A DNA stretch of 64,000 nucleotides from Glutamicibacter sp. MNS18 (GTDB lineage: Bacteria > Actinomycetota > Actinomycetes > Actinomycetales > Micrococcaceae), in assembly GCF_026107515.2 (NCBI RefSeq), contig NZ_JAPCHW010000001.1:310001-374000 (forward strand), given 5' to 3'. The position numbers and the translations under genes were made by a program. The notes beneath the pieces were generated by a model. That model saw nothing but the letters and a program-made list of their open reading frames with translations, did not search any database and was not told the origin of the DNA. This document shows, piece after piece, positions 51,438 to 61,121 of this stretch. Each line of letters opens with the position of its first letter. The first letter of the stretch is position 1.

Positions 51438-51554
51438 GCACCTTAAACGCGCGGCTAGGGCAGATGGTTCCCGGGATAACCGAATCCGGCTGAGGGAAGA
51501 ATCTCACGCCGTGCGCATTGGCTCTTCTACAATGAATCGAAGTACGGTAGTGGT

Positions 51555-52352
51555 GTGCTGAAAACCGCCCTGAAACCCAAATGGATCGCCGCCCTGCTCG
51601 GTGCGTTAATCGTCGCCACCGGATTCGTGCTGCTCTCCGGGTGGCAATTCGGCTCCTCAACCTCCGAACCCCCGGTGAAGGCCGAAAAGACCGAGGTCGC
51701 GGTCCCGCTCACCGAGCATGTGCAGCCGGGTACCGAATTGCTGGGCCTGAAGGCGGATCAGATCGTCGAATTCGAAGGACAGTTCATCCCCGACACGCAA
51801 ATTGTGGTGGAGAACCGGGTCCACGACGGCGAACTGGGCTACTGGGTTGTGAGCGGCTTCGCGGTGGATGGCGCCCCGGACGGTGAGGCGATCACCGTGG
51901 TTCGCGGCTGGCAAGCCGAACCCAACCCGCCGGCCGCAGCCCCGGAAGGCCAGATGCAGATCACCGGCCGGCTGATCCCGCCCGAAGGGCCGATCCTGCA
52001 CCGCGATGTGCGCGAACCGTACTTCGACTCGGTCTCCAGCGCGGAACTGTCCAACCTCTGGGACCTGCCGCTGTACTCCGGCTTCGTGGCCATCCACGAG
52101 CTGGATACCGACGAGGGTGCCGTTCACGAGCCGGGCCTGGAGCTGATCCATGTGGGCATGCCCGAGCAGGATGCCCAGATCAACTGGCTCAACGTGTTCT
52201 ACGGGATCGAATGGGTCGTCTTCGCCGGTTTCGCCTTCTTCCTCTGGTACCGGCTGGTGCGCGATGACTACCAGCGCCAGCTGGATGAGGTCGCCGAGGC
52301 GGCCGCCGCCGAGCACCGCCAGGCGAACACCGAGCGGAACCCGAACAGCTAA
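51555..52352 (+). CDS. SURF1-family protein
   Basis: A 265-aa membrane protein of the SURF1 family, involved in assembly of cytochrome c oxidase. An N-terminal TM (KWIAALLGALIVATGFVLLSGWQ) and a C-terminal TM (IEWVVFAGFAFFLWYRLVRDD) enclose the domain, which shows VEFEGQFIP, WVVSGFAVDG and VVRGWQ, where RGW is characteristic. Start is GTG 51555; a TACAAT -10 box lies at 51528-51533. It lies upstream of the DUF3817 gene by 35 bp. Confidence 0.88.
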   Translation: MLKTALKPKWIAALLGALIVATGFVLLSGWQFGSSTSEPPVKAEKTEVAVPLTEHVQPGTELLGLKADQIVEFEGQFIPDTQIVVENRVHDGELGYWVVSGFAVDGAPDGEAITVVRGWQAEPNPPAAAPEGQMQITGRLIPPEGPILHRDVREPYFDSVSSAELSNLWDLPLYSGFVAIHELDTDEGAVHEPGLELIHVGMPEQDAQINWLNVFYGIEWVVFAGFAFFLWYRLVRDDYQRQLDEVAEAAAAEHRQANTERNPNS

Positions 52353-52387
52353 CCACCTCCCAACCCCGTGTGAGCGGAAGGAAAACC

Positions 52388-52852
52388 ATGTCCACCCCGA
52401 ACCCCTCCAGCGCGCCGCGAAAATTCGGTGGCACCCCGGCGCAGATCAAGTCCGCGCTCATCTTCTACAAGGTGCTCTCCTACGCCACCGGCATCATGCT
52501 GCTGCTGCTGGTGATCGAAATGATCTTCAAGTACTTCTGGCAGCTGGAGCTGTTTGTCGGCGGCACACTGATCGACGGCACCGAGAACGCCATCGGCCTG
52601 TTCAACCGGGCCGAGGTCGCCGGCGGCATCAACATCTCGCTGATGATCCTGATCGTGCACGGTTGGATGTATGTGGTCTACCTGTTCTCCGACTTCCGGC
52701 TCTGGTCGATGATGCGCTGGCCGTTCATGCGCTTCATCACCATCGCCCTGGGCGGCGTGGTGCCGTTCCTGTCCTTCTTCGTCGAACGCAGGGTGCACCG
52801 CGAGGTCGAGGAGGAACTGGCCAAGTTCCCCAAGGCGGCCAAACGCTACTAG
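52388..52852 (+). CDS. DUF3817 membrane protein
   Basis: A 154-aa membrane protein with three hydrophobic segments (SYATGIMLLLLVIEMIF, ISLMILIVHGWMYVVYLF, FMRFITIALGGVVPFLSFF) and the DUF3817 pattern FYKVLSYATG, VHGWMYVVYLFSDFRLW and RWPFMRF. Members lie next to guaA or cytochrome oxidase genes and have no known function. ATG 52388 follows GGAAGGAAAA. It is the second gene after surf1. Confidence 0.85.
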   Translation: MSTPNPSSAPRKFGGTPAQIKSALIFYKVLSYATGIMLLLLVIEMIFKYFWQLELFVGGTLIDGTENAIGLFNRAEVAGGINISLMILIVHGWMYVVYLFSDFRLWSMMRWPFMRFITIALGGVVPFLSFFVERRVHREVEEELAKFPKAAKRY

Positions 52853-52868
52853 TTGAACGGCGACGCCA

Positions 52869-52908
52869 CAGGGCGCGGAGACGGGAATCCTCCCGGATCC
52901 GCGCCCTG
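52869..52908 (+). terminator. Terminator of surf1-DUF3817
   Basis: CAGGGCGCGGA pairs with TCCGCGCCCTG, and an inner pair CGGGA/TCCCG extends it. It lies 17 bases after the DUF3817 stop and before guaA. Confidence 0.75.
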
Positions 52909-52975
52909 CGTGCATCTGCGCTCCGGGTGACGTGGATGACAGGGGGCGGAGTATTTCCAGGCCCGCGCTTCCTAG

Positions 52976-52991
52976 TAGACTAGGGCTCGTG
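52976..52991 (+). promoter_or_regulatory. Probable leaderless promoter of guaA
   Basis: A -10-like TAGACT (52976-52981) ends 7 bases before GTG 52989, and no ribosome binding site is present. This spacing puts the transcript start at the start codon. Confidence 0.55.
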
Positions 52992-54575
52992 ACTACTGCG
53001 CCCCTCACCACAGACCATAAGCCGGTTCTTGTCGTCGATTACGGGGCCCAATACGCGCAGCTGATTGCCCGGCGCGTACGTGAGGCCCGCGTATATTCGG
53101 AGATTGTTCCGCACACCATGCCCCTGGAGCAGATCCTGGCCAAGAACCCGGCCGCGATCATCCTCTCCGGCGGCCCGTCCAGCGTATACGCCGAGAACGC
53201 CCCGGGTGTTGATCCGGCACTATTCGACGCCGGGATCCCGGTCCTGGGCATCTGCTACGGCTTCCAGGCCATGGCCAACGCCCTGGGCGGGACCGTCGCC
53301 GAGACCGGACTGCGCGAATACGGGCGGACCGACACCGAATTCTCCGGCGGTCCCCGCTCGGTCCTGGCCGGTGCCCACACCGCCCCGACCGTGTGGATGA
53401 GCCACGGCGATGCGGTGACCGAGGCCCCCGAGGGCTTCGAGGTGCTGGCCACCACCGCCGGCGCCCCGGTCGCCGCCTTCGCCAACGACGCGAAGAAGCT
53501 CTACGGCGTGCAGTGGCACCCGGAGGTCAAGCACTGCGAATTCGGCCAGAACGTGCTGGAGAACTTCCTCTACGACGGGGCCGGGCTGGACGCCGACTGG
53601 ACCGCCGGATCCATCGCCGAGGAACAGATCGAACGCATCCGCACCCAGGTCGGCAACGGCAAGGCCATCTGCGGGCTGTCCGGCGGCGTGGACTCCGCGG
53701 TGGCCGCGGCCCTGGTGCAACGCGCCATCGGGGACAACCTGACCTGCGTGTTCGTGAACCACGGGCTGCTGCGTGAAGGCGAAGCCGAGCAGGTGGAGAA
53801 GGACTTCGTGGCCGCCACCGGTGCGAAGCTGTACATCGCCGACGAACGCGAACGCTTCCTCACCGCACTGGACGGGGTCACCGACCCCGAAACCAAGCGC
53901 AAGATCATCGGCCGCGAGTTCATCCGCGCCTTCGAAGCCGCGGAAATCGCGATCCTGGAGAAGGAAGCCGGAGCCGGTGAACCGGTGAAATTCCTGGTCC
54001 AGGGCACCCTGTACCCGGATATCGTCGAATCCGGGGGCGGGGAAGGCACCGCCAATATCAAGAGCCACCACAATGTGGGAGGCCTGCCCGAGGACCTGGA
54101 CTTCGAACTGGTCGAACCGCTGCGCACCCTGTTCAAGGACGAGGTCCGTGCCGTGGGCCGCGAACTGGGCCTGCCCGAGGAGATCGTGGGACGCCAGCCG
54201 TTCCCCGGCCCGGGCCTGGGCATCCGCATCATCGGTGCGGTGAACGAGGAACGCCTGGAGATCCTGCGCAAGGCCGACGCGATCGCCCGCGAGGAACTGA
54301 CCAACGCCGGGCTGGACGACGAGGTCTGGCAGATGCCGGTGGTACTGCTGGCCGATGTCCGCTCGGTGGGCGTGCAGGGCGACGGGCGCACCTACGGGCA
54401 CCCGATCGTGCTGCGCCCGGTCTCCTCGGAGGACGCGATGACCGCAGACTGGTCACGCCTGCCCTACGACCTCTTGGCGCGGATCTCCAACCGCATCACC
54501 AACCAGGTCGACGGGGTCAACCGCGTGGTGCTGGATGTGACCAGCAAGCCACCGGGAACCATCGAATGGGAGTAA
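52989..54575 (+). CDS. guaA: GMP synthase (glutamine-hydrolysing)
   Basis: GuaA converts XMP to GMP with glutamine and ATP. Residues ~10-200 are the class I amidotransferase: [28 protein letters not shown] with the nucleophile Cys, and [12 protein letters not shown] with the His/Glu pair. The synthetase domain starts around residue 215 with the PP-loop [14 protein letters not shown], and the C-terminal dimerisation domain ends [16 protein letters not shown]. Length 528 aa is normal. It is preceded by a leaderless promoter and followed by the helicase-like gene. Confidence 0.97.
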   Translation: MTTAPLTTDHKPVLVVDYGAQYAQLIARRVREARVYSEIVPHTMPLEQILAKNPAAIILSGGPSSVYAENAPGVDPALFDAGIPVLGICYGFQAMANALGGTVAETGLREYGRTDTEFSGGPRSVLAGAHTAPTVWMSHGDAVTEAPEGFEVLATTAGAPVAAFANDAKKLYGVQWHPEVKHCEFGQNVLENFLYDGAGLDADWTAGSIAEEQIERIRTQVGNGKAICGLSGGVDSAVAAALVQRAIGDNLTCVFVNHGLLREGEAEQVEKDFVAATGAKLYIADERERFLTALDGVTDPETKRKIIGREFIRAFEAAEIAILEKEAGAGEPVKFLVQGTLYPDIVESGGGEGTANIKSHHNVGGLPEDLDFELVEPLRTLFKDEVRAVGRELGLPEEIVGRQPFPGPGLGIRIIGAVNEERLEILRKADAIAREELTNAGLDDEVWQMPVVLLADVRSVGVQGDGRTYGHPIVLRPVSSEDAMTADWSRLPYDLLARISNRITNQVDGVNRVVLDVTSKPPGTIEWE

Positions 54576-54595
54576 CCCCCAAGTAGGGTTGGCAG

Positions 54596-54662
54596 GCGGA
54601 ACCAGGTTCCGTTGCCGCGTCACCGTCCACCGACGGTACCGGGCAACGGCGACCGGTTCCGC
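54596..54662 (+). terminator. Large inverted repeat after guaA
   Basis: The arms 54596-54616 and 54642-54662 (outer GCGGAACC / GGTTCCGC, inner GTTGCC / GGCAAC) are complementary with a few mismatches. The left arm also contains the self-complementary CGGAACCAGGTTCCG (54597-54611). Probable transcription stop or RNA structure after guaA. Confidence 0.55.
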
Positions 54663-54823
54663 CTCGCTTCCTTAAACAGTGTTTCGTGGCCGCGAACCGG
54701 GCGGAAAGTGCACTACGTTAGGAAGTGGCGGATTCCGTGCCGAAACGGCCGTGGGAACGACCGGCAGCAGCCGGCGGAAGACACCGGGCGCAGGGCGCCA
54801 CCGAGGGGAAGTGAACGAAGGGA

Positions 54824-57800
54824 ATGACTGTCGTGACAAGTGGCCGTACTGCTGCTACTGAACGTGTGGCCAACTGGGTGAAAACCCTGGGCCAGGGAAC
54901 CGGGGCCGACACCACACTGCGCTTCGCCCCGTCGGTTTCCAACAGCATCGACATCACCCACGCCAATCCGTCGGGGCTGGCCCAGTTCCTTGCCGGACGA
55001 CGTACCCGGCTCTCCACCCTGCTGCACGACGCCGAGCAGTTCTCCCGCGCCCGCCGCACGGCCCGCGCCCTGGACGCGAAGATCGCCGAGCTCTGGGAGG
55101 AACGCGGTATCGATGTGGGCTACCTGGCCGCCGGGGTCTCGAACTGGCGTGCCACCCACGAGGGGAAATCCGAGCCGGTGTCCGCGCCGATCATGCTCGG
55201 CCGCATCAAGCTCACCCGCCACCTGGACCAGGACGACTACGACATCCAGCTGATCGGCCAGGCCATCGTCTCCCCGGCGTTCATCCGGCAGATCCAGGCC
55301 GACCATAACCACACCATCGACACCCAGGGTGTGCACAACGCAGCCTATTCGATCGCCCGTTTCGACCCGGTACGCGGGATGGATGCGCTGCGCTCCCAGC
55401 TGGCCGAGGTCCCCGGGGTGGTCATCGGCCACCGCCTGCTGATCTCCACCTTCGCGGACCTGACCGATCCGGCCGATCCGGCCAAGCTCTCGGGCAACCA
55501 CCCGGTGATCTCCGGGCTGATCAACCACGCCGAGAACGCCGCCCGCACCGATGCCGGCCCGGGTAGCGCAACGCCGGCATCCTCCGCCGGCACCTCCACC
55601 GGCACGGACACCCCGGGTACCTCGGGCACCCTGGATACCGCCGGGCAGGCCCAGCCGGCCAACCCCGTACAGGATTCCGGGTCGGAGCCGGAGAAAACCG
55701 GGGCCCCGTCCGCCGGGGAAGGCCCCGGCACCCAGACCGGTTCACGCTTCCGCCGCGTGGCCGAACGGCTCAAGGAGGGCACCCGCAAACGCGAGGAACA
55801 CCCGGCCCAGCCCGAGACGCTGCGCGCCCCGCAACGCGTGCACACCGGCACCCAGGTGATCGCCCGTTCCTCCGATGAACGCAACCCCGCCGATGAGCTC
55901 TACCTGCTGGACGCCGACGAATCCCAGGCCCGGGTGCTGGATTACGTGGCCGCCGGGGAGTCGGTGAGTGTGAACGCGGCCGCCGGTACCGGTGGCACGC
56001 AGACCGCGTTGAACGCCGCGGCGCTGCTCGCCGCGCAGGGCAAGCGCGTGCTGGTCATCGCCGAACAACGTTCGGCCGCCGAGGAATTCGTCGCCCGCTT
56101 CAACGAGCAGCTGGATGCCGCCAGCCTGCTGCTGGGCCCCAACGAGGACCCCGACGCGCTGCGCCGCCAGCTGACCCGCGCCATCCTGCGCAATGAGCAG
56201 GCCACCGAACCGCATCTGGAAAAGCTCTTCGCCAAGCTGCGCGAGCACCGCAACACCCTGCAGGAGCACGTGCGTTCGCTGCATTCGGTACGCAGCCGCT
56301 GGGGTTGCTCGCCCTACCAGGCGATGCAGGAGCTGGCCCGGCTCTCGGCGCTGGACCCGGCGCCGTCCACCACCGTGCGCCTGAAGCGTTCGGTGTTGGA
56401 CTCGATGGGGCAGCGCGGGCATGTGGCCGCGCAGCTCAAGCGCGCCGCCCAGCTCGGTGCGTTCTCCAAGGAGCACACCTCCAGCCCCTGGTACGGTGCG
56501 CCGCTGCGCAACCAGACCCAGACCGAGCAGGCCCTGGCCCTGGCCTCCGGGTTGGGCCGTGACCTGCCGATCCTGCACGAGCACATGGTGCAGGTGGCCC
56601 AGAAGTCGCAGATCCGCCTGGAGGAAAGCTACGACAAGTGGGGGGACCAGCTGCAGCTGCTGGTGGCCGTGCGCGGCTCGCTGGACAAGTTCGAGCCGGA
56701 CATCTTCGAGGGCGACATCGACGACTTGATCGCGGCCACCGCCTCCAGCCAGTGGCGGCGCGAGCACGGGGTGGAGATGGGTTCCATCGTCCGCTCCCGG
56801 CTGCGCAAGATCGCCAAGGAGTACGTGCGCCCGGGCATGCATGTGCCGGATCTGCAGTCCGCCCTGCAGGCCATCTCCGAACAGCGTGAGGCCTGGCGCG
56901 CCTACGCCACCAGCCAGCGCAACCCCGCGGTACCCGGCGGGCTGCTGGATGTGGAGGCCGGATACCACGATGCCGGTACCCGCATCGACTCGCTGGCCGA
57001 GATGCTGCCGGCCCAACTGGGCTCGAAGCTGCGCGAAATGCCGATCCAGCAGCTGCTGGATACCATCGCCAGCCTCGTGGACCGGGCCGATGACCTGAAG
57101 GAACTGCCCGAACGCACGATCATTTCCGAGCAGCTGGCCCAGGCCGGGCTGGCTGACCTGCTCGCGGACTTCGCCGAACGCGAAATCAGCGCCGACGAGG
57201 TGGACTCCGAACTGGAGCTGGCCTGGTGGCAGTCCGCGCTGGAGGCGATGATCTCCGGCGACGATTTCCTGGCCATGAACGACGGCGCGAAACTGGAGAA
57301 GATCGAGGCCGACTACCGGTTGGCCGACGGGGCGCATATCGCCGCCGGCCCGCAGCGTGTGCGCTGGGAGCTGGCGAAGAACTGGAAGGGCGCCCTGGCC
57401 GATCACCGGGCCGGCGCCCGCGAACTGCGGGCCATGCTCAAGGACGGGCAGCCCACGGTTTCCGACCTGCTGGACCTGGGGGCCCCGCTGGCCAATGCGT
57501 TGACCCCGGTCTGGGTGGCCGCCCCGCTGCTGCTGGGCACCGCGCTGCCCGATGACGCGCAATTCGACGCGGTGATCCTGCTCGACGCGAACTACCTGAC
57601 GCTGCGTGAGGTGCTGGACGCGATCCGCCGTTCCACCCAGGTGATCGCGGTGGGCGATTCGATGCTCGGCGGGCCCAAGCCCTTCGAGGTGTCGGTGGAC
57701 CCCACCGCCCGGCTGGGGGAGCGCGGCACCGAGATCTCGGCCCTGGAAGCGCTGAACCAGGTGCTGGTCACCGCCACGCTATCCACCGTCTACCGGGGGA

Positions 57801-59116
57801 TCGACGAGGGCCTGGTGGAGCAGCTCTCGCACGCCTACTACGATTCGAAGCTCTCCCGGCTGCCCGGGGCGGCTTCGCTGTCCTACACCTCGCCGCGGCT
57901 GTCCAGCCAGTACGTGCCCGATGCCACCGGCACGCTGAGCAGCTCCGAGGAAGGGGTGCAGACCACGGCCGCGGAAGTCGCCCAGGTGGTCGACCTGGTC
58001 TTCGGGCACTTCCGGCATAACGGCACCGAGTCGCTGGCGGTTATCGCCTCCAACCGGGTGCACGCCGCGGCCATCGCCGAGGCGATCCGGGTGCAGCTGC
58101 CGAACCACAAGTACGCCATGGAGTTCTTCCGCAGCTCCTCCGAACCGTTCGTGGTCACCACCATGGACCGGCTCATCGGATTGCGCCGCGACGCGGTCAT
58201 CTTCGCCTGGGGTTACGGGCGCACCCCGCATGGCAAGGCGCTGCATGAATTCGGCGCCCTGTCCCGCGAGGACGGGGACGACCTGTTCGTCGCGGCGATG
58301 ACCCGGGCGCGCAAGCGGATGGTGCTGGTCTCCAGCCTGCTGCCCGAGGACGTGGACCTGAACCGCGTGTACCGCGGCGCCCGGCAGTTCTTCGAGCTGT
58401 TCGGCCGGGTGCATGCCGGGGATTCGGGGGTGAGCACCAACCGCTCGGTACGCCACGACCCGCTGGTGGCCGACCTGGCCAAGCGGCTGCGTGAGCGCGG
58501 GGCGATCGTGACCGAGAACTACCGCGGGGTGCTGGACCTGTCCGCCCACGTGCTGGATTCGCCGGCCGGGAACGTGCGCCCGCTGGCCGTGGTCTACGAC
58601 GGCACCGAGCACTACAGCCACCTCACGGTGCGTGAACGCAGCCGGCTGCGCCCGGACTTCTTCGAGAGCAACGGCTGGCGCTACCTGCCGTTGTGGACCA
58701 TCGACGTGTTCACCGATCCGACCTCGGTGGCCGACCGGCTGGCCGCCTACCTGAACCTGGCCAAGCCGGCGGACAGCGAAGTGCAGAAGGAACCACGCTC
58801 GACGATTTCGGTCGCCAAGCCGGTGCCCGCCAGTTCGGTCACCGCCGCGGACAAGCCGGCCGACCCGGCGGCCAAATCCGCCACGCCACCGGTTGCACCT
58901 CCGCAGACCAGCGGAACCGGTGATGCTGGAGCCGCGGACGCCAAGTCACCGGCCGCCCCCGGGGGCGAAGCCGCCGGCAGTGATCCGCAACCTGGGGGCC
59001 GGTTGGCCGACGCGCCGGAGGAGGCCAAGGACACGACCACGGACGAGGTCACGGACGAACCCGGCACCCCGGCCCCGATCCCGGCCAGCACCAAGACGGG
59101 GAAGAACACGAAGTGA
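54824..59116 (+). CDS. Catalytically degraded SF1 helicase / Vsr-like nuclease homologue
   Basis: A 1430-aa protein homologous to the large actinobacterial SF1 (Upf1/DNA2-like) helicases with a C-terminal Vsr-like nuclease domain. Residues ~1-220 are an N-terminal domain and ~235-300 a Thr/Pro/Gly linker. The helicase fold starts near 355. The Walker A region reads AAAGTGGTQTALNAAALL, with Gly391 where the family has Lys; motif II reads AVILLDANYL (914-925) instead of DEAS; motif III reads VGDSMLGGPKPF instead of GDxxQLPP. Motif VI (MTRARKRMVLVSSL) is kept. In the nuclease part LDLSAHVLDSP and LAVVYDGTEHYS lack the usual catalytic Glu. The last ~90 residues are Ala/Pro-rich. It overlaps the next gene by 4 bp. 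Confidence 0.8.
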   Translation: MTVVTSGRTAATERVANWVKTLGQGTGADTTLRFAPSVSNSIDITHANPSGLAQFLAGRRTRLSTLLHDAEQFSRARRTARALDAKIAELWEERGIDVGYLAAGVSNWRATHEGKSEPVSAPIMLGRIKLTRHLDQDDYDIQLIGQAIVSPAFIRQIQADHNHTIDTQGVHNAAYSIARFDPVRGMDALRSQLAEVPGVVIGHRLLISTFADLTDPADPAKLSGNHPVISGLINHAENAARTDAGPGSATPASSAGTSTGTDTPGTSGTLDTAGQAQPANPVQDSGSEPEKTGAPSAGEGPGTQTGSRFRRVAERLKEGTRKREEHPAQPETLRAPQRVHTGTQVIARSSDERNPADELYLLDADESQARVLDYVAAGESVSVNAAAGTGGTQTALNAAALLAAQGKRVLVIAEQRSAAEEFVARFNEQLDAASLLLGPNEDPDALRRQLTRAILRNEQATEPHLEKLFAKLREHRNTLQEHVRSLHSVRSRWGCSPYQAMQELARLSALDPAPSTTVRLKRSVLDSMGQRGHVAAQLKRAAQLGAFSKEHTSSPWYGAPLRNQTQTEQALALASGLGRDLPILHEHMVQVAQKSQIRLEESYDKWGDQLQLLVAVRGSLDKFEPDIFEGDIDDLIAATASSQWRREHGVEMGSIVRSRLRKIAKEYVRPGMHVPDLQSALQAISEQREAWRAYATSQRNPAVPGGLLDVEAGYHDAGTRIDSLAEMLPAQLGSKLREMPIQQLLDTIASLVDRADDLKELPERTIISEQLAQAGLADLLADFAEREISADEVDSELELAWWQSALEAMISGDDFLAMNDGAKLEKIEADYRLADGAHIAAGPQRVRWELAKNWKGALADHRAGARELRAMLKDGQPTVSDLLDLGAPLANALTPVWVAAPLLLGTALPDDAQFDAVILLDANYLTLREVLDAIRRSTQVIAVGDSMLGGPKPFEVSVDPTARLGERGTEISALEALNQVLVTATLSTVYRGIDEGLVEQLSHAYYDSKLSRLPGAASLSYTSPRLSSQYVPDATGTLSSSEEGVQTTAAEVAQVVDLVFGHFRHNGTESLAVIASNRVHAAAIAEAIRVQLPNHKYAMEFFRSSSEPFVVTTMDRLIGLRRDAVIFAWGYGRTPHGKALHEFGALSREDGDDLFVAAMTRARKRMVLVSSLLPEDVDLNRVYRGARQFFELFGRVHAGDSGVSTNRSVRHDPLVADLAKRLRERGAIVTENYRGVLDLSAHVLDSPAGNVRPLAVVYDGTEHYSHLTVRERSRLRPDFFESNGWRYLPLWTIDVFTDPTSVADRLAAYLNLAKPADSEVQKEPRSTISVAKPVPASSVTAADKPADPAAKSATPPVAPPQTSGTGDAGAADAKSPAAPGGEAAGSDPQPGGRLADAPEEAKDTTTDEVTDEPGTPAPIPASTKTGKNTK

Positions 59117-59484
59117 ACCAGCACGCTTCACGGGGCAAGGACCCCGTACCCGCCGACGGCGCCGCGCACCCAGTGCCGGCGCCGTCGGCGCGCGCACCCC
59201 GCAGGAAACGCCCGCGGGTCATCTCCGAACCCCGCCGCCTGGAACCCCGGACCGAATTGACCGGCAGCTACGCACGGCTGCCGCGCCCGGAAACCGTGGA
59301 GCAGGCCGACGCACGCAGCCGCAGCGCCAGCCCCAGCGCCGCACGACAGGACGACGGGCCGTCCGGGGCGCAGGACCCCTTGGCCGACTTGCGGGCCAAG
59401 GACGAGGACCCGGCCGGGTGGGGCGAGAAACCCGAGGACCTGGCCGAGCGGATGAAGAGGGACAAACCGCCGCACTGGGGGTGA
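59113..59484 (+). CDS. Small basic Pro-rich protein, coupled to the helicase homologue
   Basis: A 123-aa protein with no recognised domain. GTG 59113 overlaps the previous stop (GTGA), so translation is probably coupled. It is rich in Pro, Ala, Arg and Ser, likely disordered; the conserved-looking C-terminus is LAERMKRDKPPHWG. It may act with the helicase homologue, but this is inferred from coupling only. Confidence 0.65.
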   Translation: MNQHASRGKDPVPADGAAHPVPAPSARAPRRKRPRVISEPRRLEPRTELTGSYARLPRPETVEQADARSRSASPSAARQDDGPSGAQDPLADLRAKDEDPAGWGEKPEDLAERMKRDKPPHWG

Positions 59485-59567
59485 ACCGCCAGCCCGGCCC
59501 CGTGCCGATGGTCCGGTTCGGTACCCACGCCCATCCAGCACGCACCCGGCACGCACCCGGGACCCGG

Positions 59568-60266
59568 CTAATTGACCAGCACCGCCGAGACCTTGCCGCG
59601 GGTGACCGCCCCGGAGAGCACATCGGCCAGCGAAGAGTTTGCGGCAAGCACCACCATGCCATCGGCCGGTGATGCGGCCGAAGGAACCAGCCCGAGCGAA
59701 CCTTCCTGCGCCGTGGCCGGCACCCACAACACGGGCAACCGGCGCCCGATCGTCTCGGAACGGATCTCGCGTTCGAACCCGTCCCCGCTGCTGAGCACGA
59801 TGTCGACCAGCTGCCCGGGATGCAGCAGCTGGACCGTGGCCGGATCCGAGAGCCGGATGGGGACCGCCACCGTCCCCGGTGCCGTACCGGTGAGCAGGTG
59901 CTCACCGATCAGCATCTGCCGGCTCAGAAGCGCCCCCGCCGGCAATCCCACGGCCAGGCGTTCACCCACCGCCTGCTCCACCTCGGTGAGCAACCCGGGA
60001 TCCTCCAGATCCCCGGCAACCGTGCGGTAGACCAGGTCCGAGGCACGCAGTTCCGCCCCGGCGGGCCGCGGCACGCTCAGCGTCAGCACCCGTTGCTCGG
60101 CATGCTGCTCGGGGGCCAGGGCACTGAGGAAACTGGCCATTCCCAGTACCAGCAACGCCAGCGCCAACGGCTTGCGGTAACGGCGGAACACCGCGGCACG
60201 GGTGGTTGCCGGCCGGCGGCGTGGCCGCGGGATTGGCAGGGCACGGGACGGGGATTCACGGTTCAT
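59568..60266 (-). CDS. SAF-domain (CpaB/RcpC-like) protein
   Basis: A 232-aa membrane-anchored protein. A single N-terminal TM (PLALALLVLGMASFLSALA) is followed by an SAF domain (RPAGAELRASDLVYRTVAGD, LAVGLPAGALLSRQML) and an RcpC-like C-domain (PGTVAVPIRLSDPA, LLHPGQLVDIVL), as in the Flp pilus assembly protein CpaB. No other pilus genes are seen in the window, so the role here is open. ATG 60266 is chosen. Confidence 0.8.
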   Translation of the reverse strand: MNRESPSRALPIPRPRRRPATTRAAVFRRYRKPLALALLVLGMASFLSALAPEQHAEQRVLTLSVPRPAGAELRASDLVYRTVAGDLEDPGLLTEVEQAVGERLAVGLPAGALLSRQMLIGEHLLTGTAPGTVAVPIRLSDPATVQLLHPGQLVDIVLSSGDGFEREIRSETIGRRLPVLWVPATAQEGSLGLVPSAASPADGMVVLAANSSLADVLSGAVTRGKVSAVLVN

Positions 60267-60331
60267 GGACCCATTGCAGCCCAATTACCGGCCGGTCACC
60301 GTGGCAGTTGCCCGAGGTGTGGATGGCCGGG

Positions 60332-61009
60332 CTAGAAGCCGTTCTCCAGCTCATGCCGGGCAGTGGGGGTGATGACCAGGCCCACCGGCCGGTCATGCCG
60401 GTCCACCTCGAAGGAACCGGCCTCGACGAACTCGTCGTCGTGTACCAGGGCCGCGATGCGCGTACCGCGGCCATCAAGCAAGGACAGGAAACGGTCGTAG
60501 TAGCCCCCGCCCTGGCCCAGGCGCATCCCCGCGCTATCCACCGCCAGCGCCGGAATGAACATCAGCTCGATCGTCGCGAACAGCTCGGGCCCGTGACGTT
60601 CGCCAACCGGCTCGTCCACCGGGGCAAACCGGCTGGGGGCCAGCTCGGTACCGGGTTCCCAACTGGTCCAGGACAGCGCGCGGCCCGGCTCGCACACCGG
60701 TAGGTACACCTGGTACCCCGCATCCACCAGCTGCCGCAGCAGCAACGTGGTATCAGGTTCATCGGGGGCCGAAAGATAGGCGGCGATCCGCCGCGGCGCG
60801 CCACCGGTGCCGGCCGCGCCCAGCTTCCGCTCCGCCAGCGCGGCCATGACCTGGGCGCGGAATCCCTCGGCCAGCGCCCGGCGCCCGGCGGCGTCCAGCG
60901 ACCTGCGGGTCTGGCGGATCGCCCGACGCCAGCTGGCCTTGTCGGTGGGTGCCGGGTCGGGGTGCCCAAAACGGTGCGAAGCGGGGTGAGTCATCATACT
61001 TCGTGACAT
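60332..61009 (-). CDS. 5-formyltetrahydrofolate cyclo-ligase
   Basis: A ~225-aa ATP-dependent enzyme that converts 5-formyl-THF to 5,10-methenyl-THF. Signature residues are WRRAIRQTRRSLD at the N-terminus and GMRLGQGGGYYDRFLSLL near residue 160, the MTHFS substrate and phosphate loop. The first methionine (61009) or the second (60997) could be the start. It is transcribed towards the CpaB-like gene but its stop is ~65 bp from that gene's start, so cotranscription is possible. Confidence 0.9.
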   Translation of the reverse strand: MSRSMMTHPASHRFGHPDPAPTDKASWRRAIRQTRRSLDAAGRRALAEGFRAQVMAALAERKLGAAGTGGAPRRIAAYLSAPDEPDTTLLLRQLVDAGYQVYLPVCEPGRALSWTSWEPGTELAPSRFAPVDEPVGERHGPELFATIELMFIPALAVDSAGMRLGQGGGYYDRFLSLLDGRGTRIAALVHDDEFVEAGSFEVDRHDRPVGLVITPTARHELENGF

Positions 61010-61121
61010 TACACCCGGACACGCCGGAAAATCAGCCCGCCCATGAGGAACCCGGACGTCATCTGCGCACCCGATGGTGTCATCGCCGCCTCGAATTTGG
61101 CCAGCGATCTACGATGAAACC

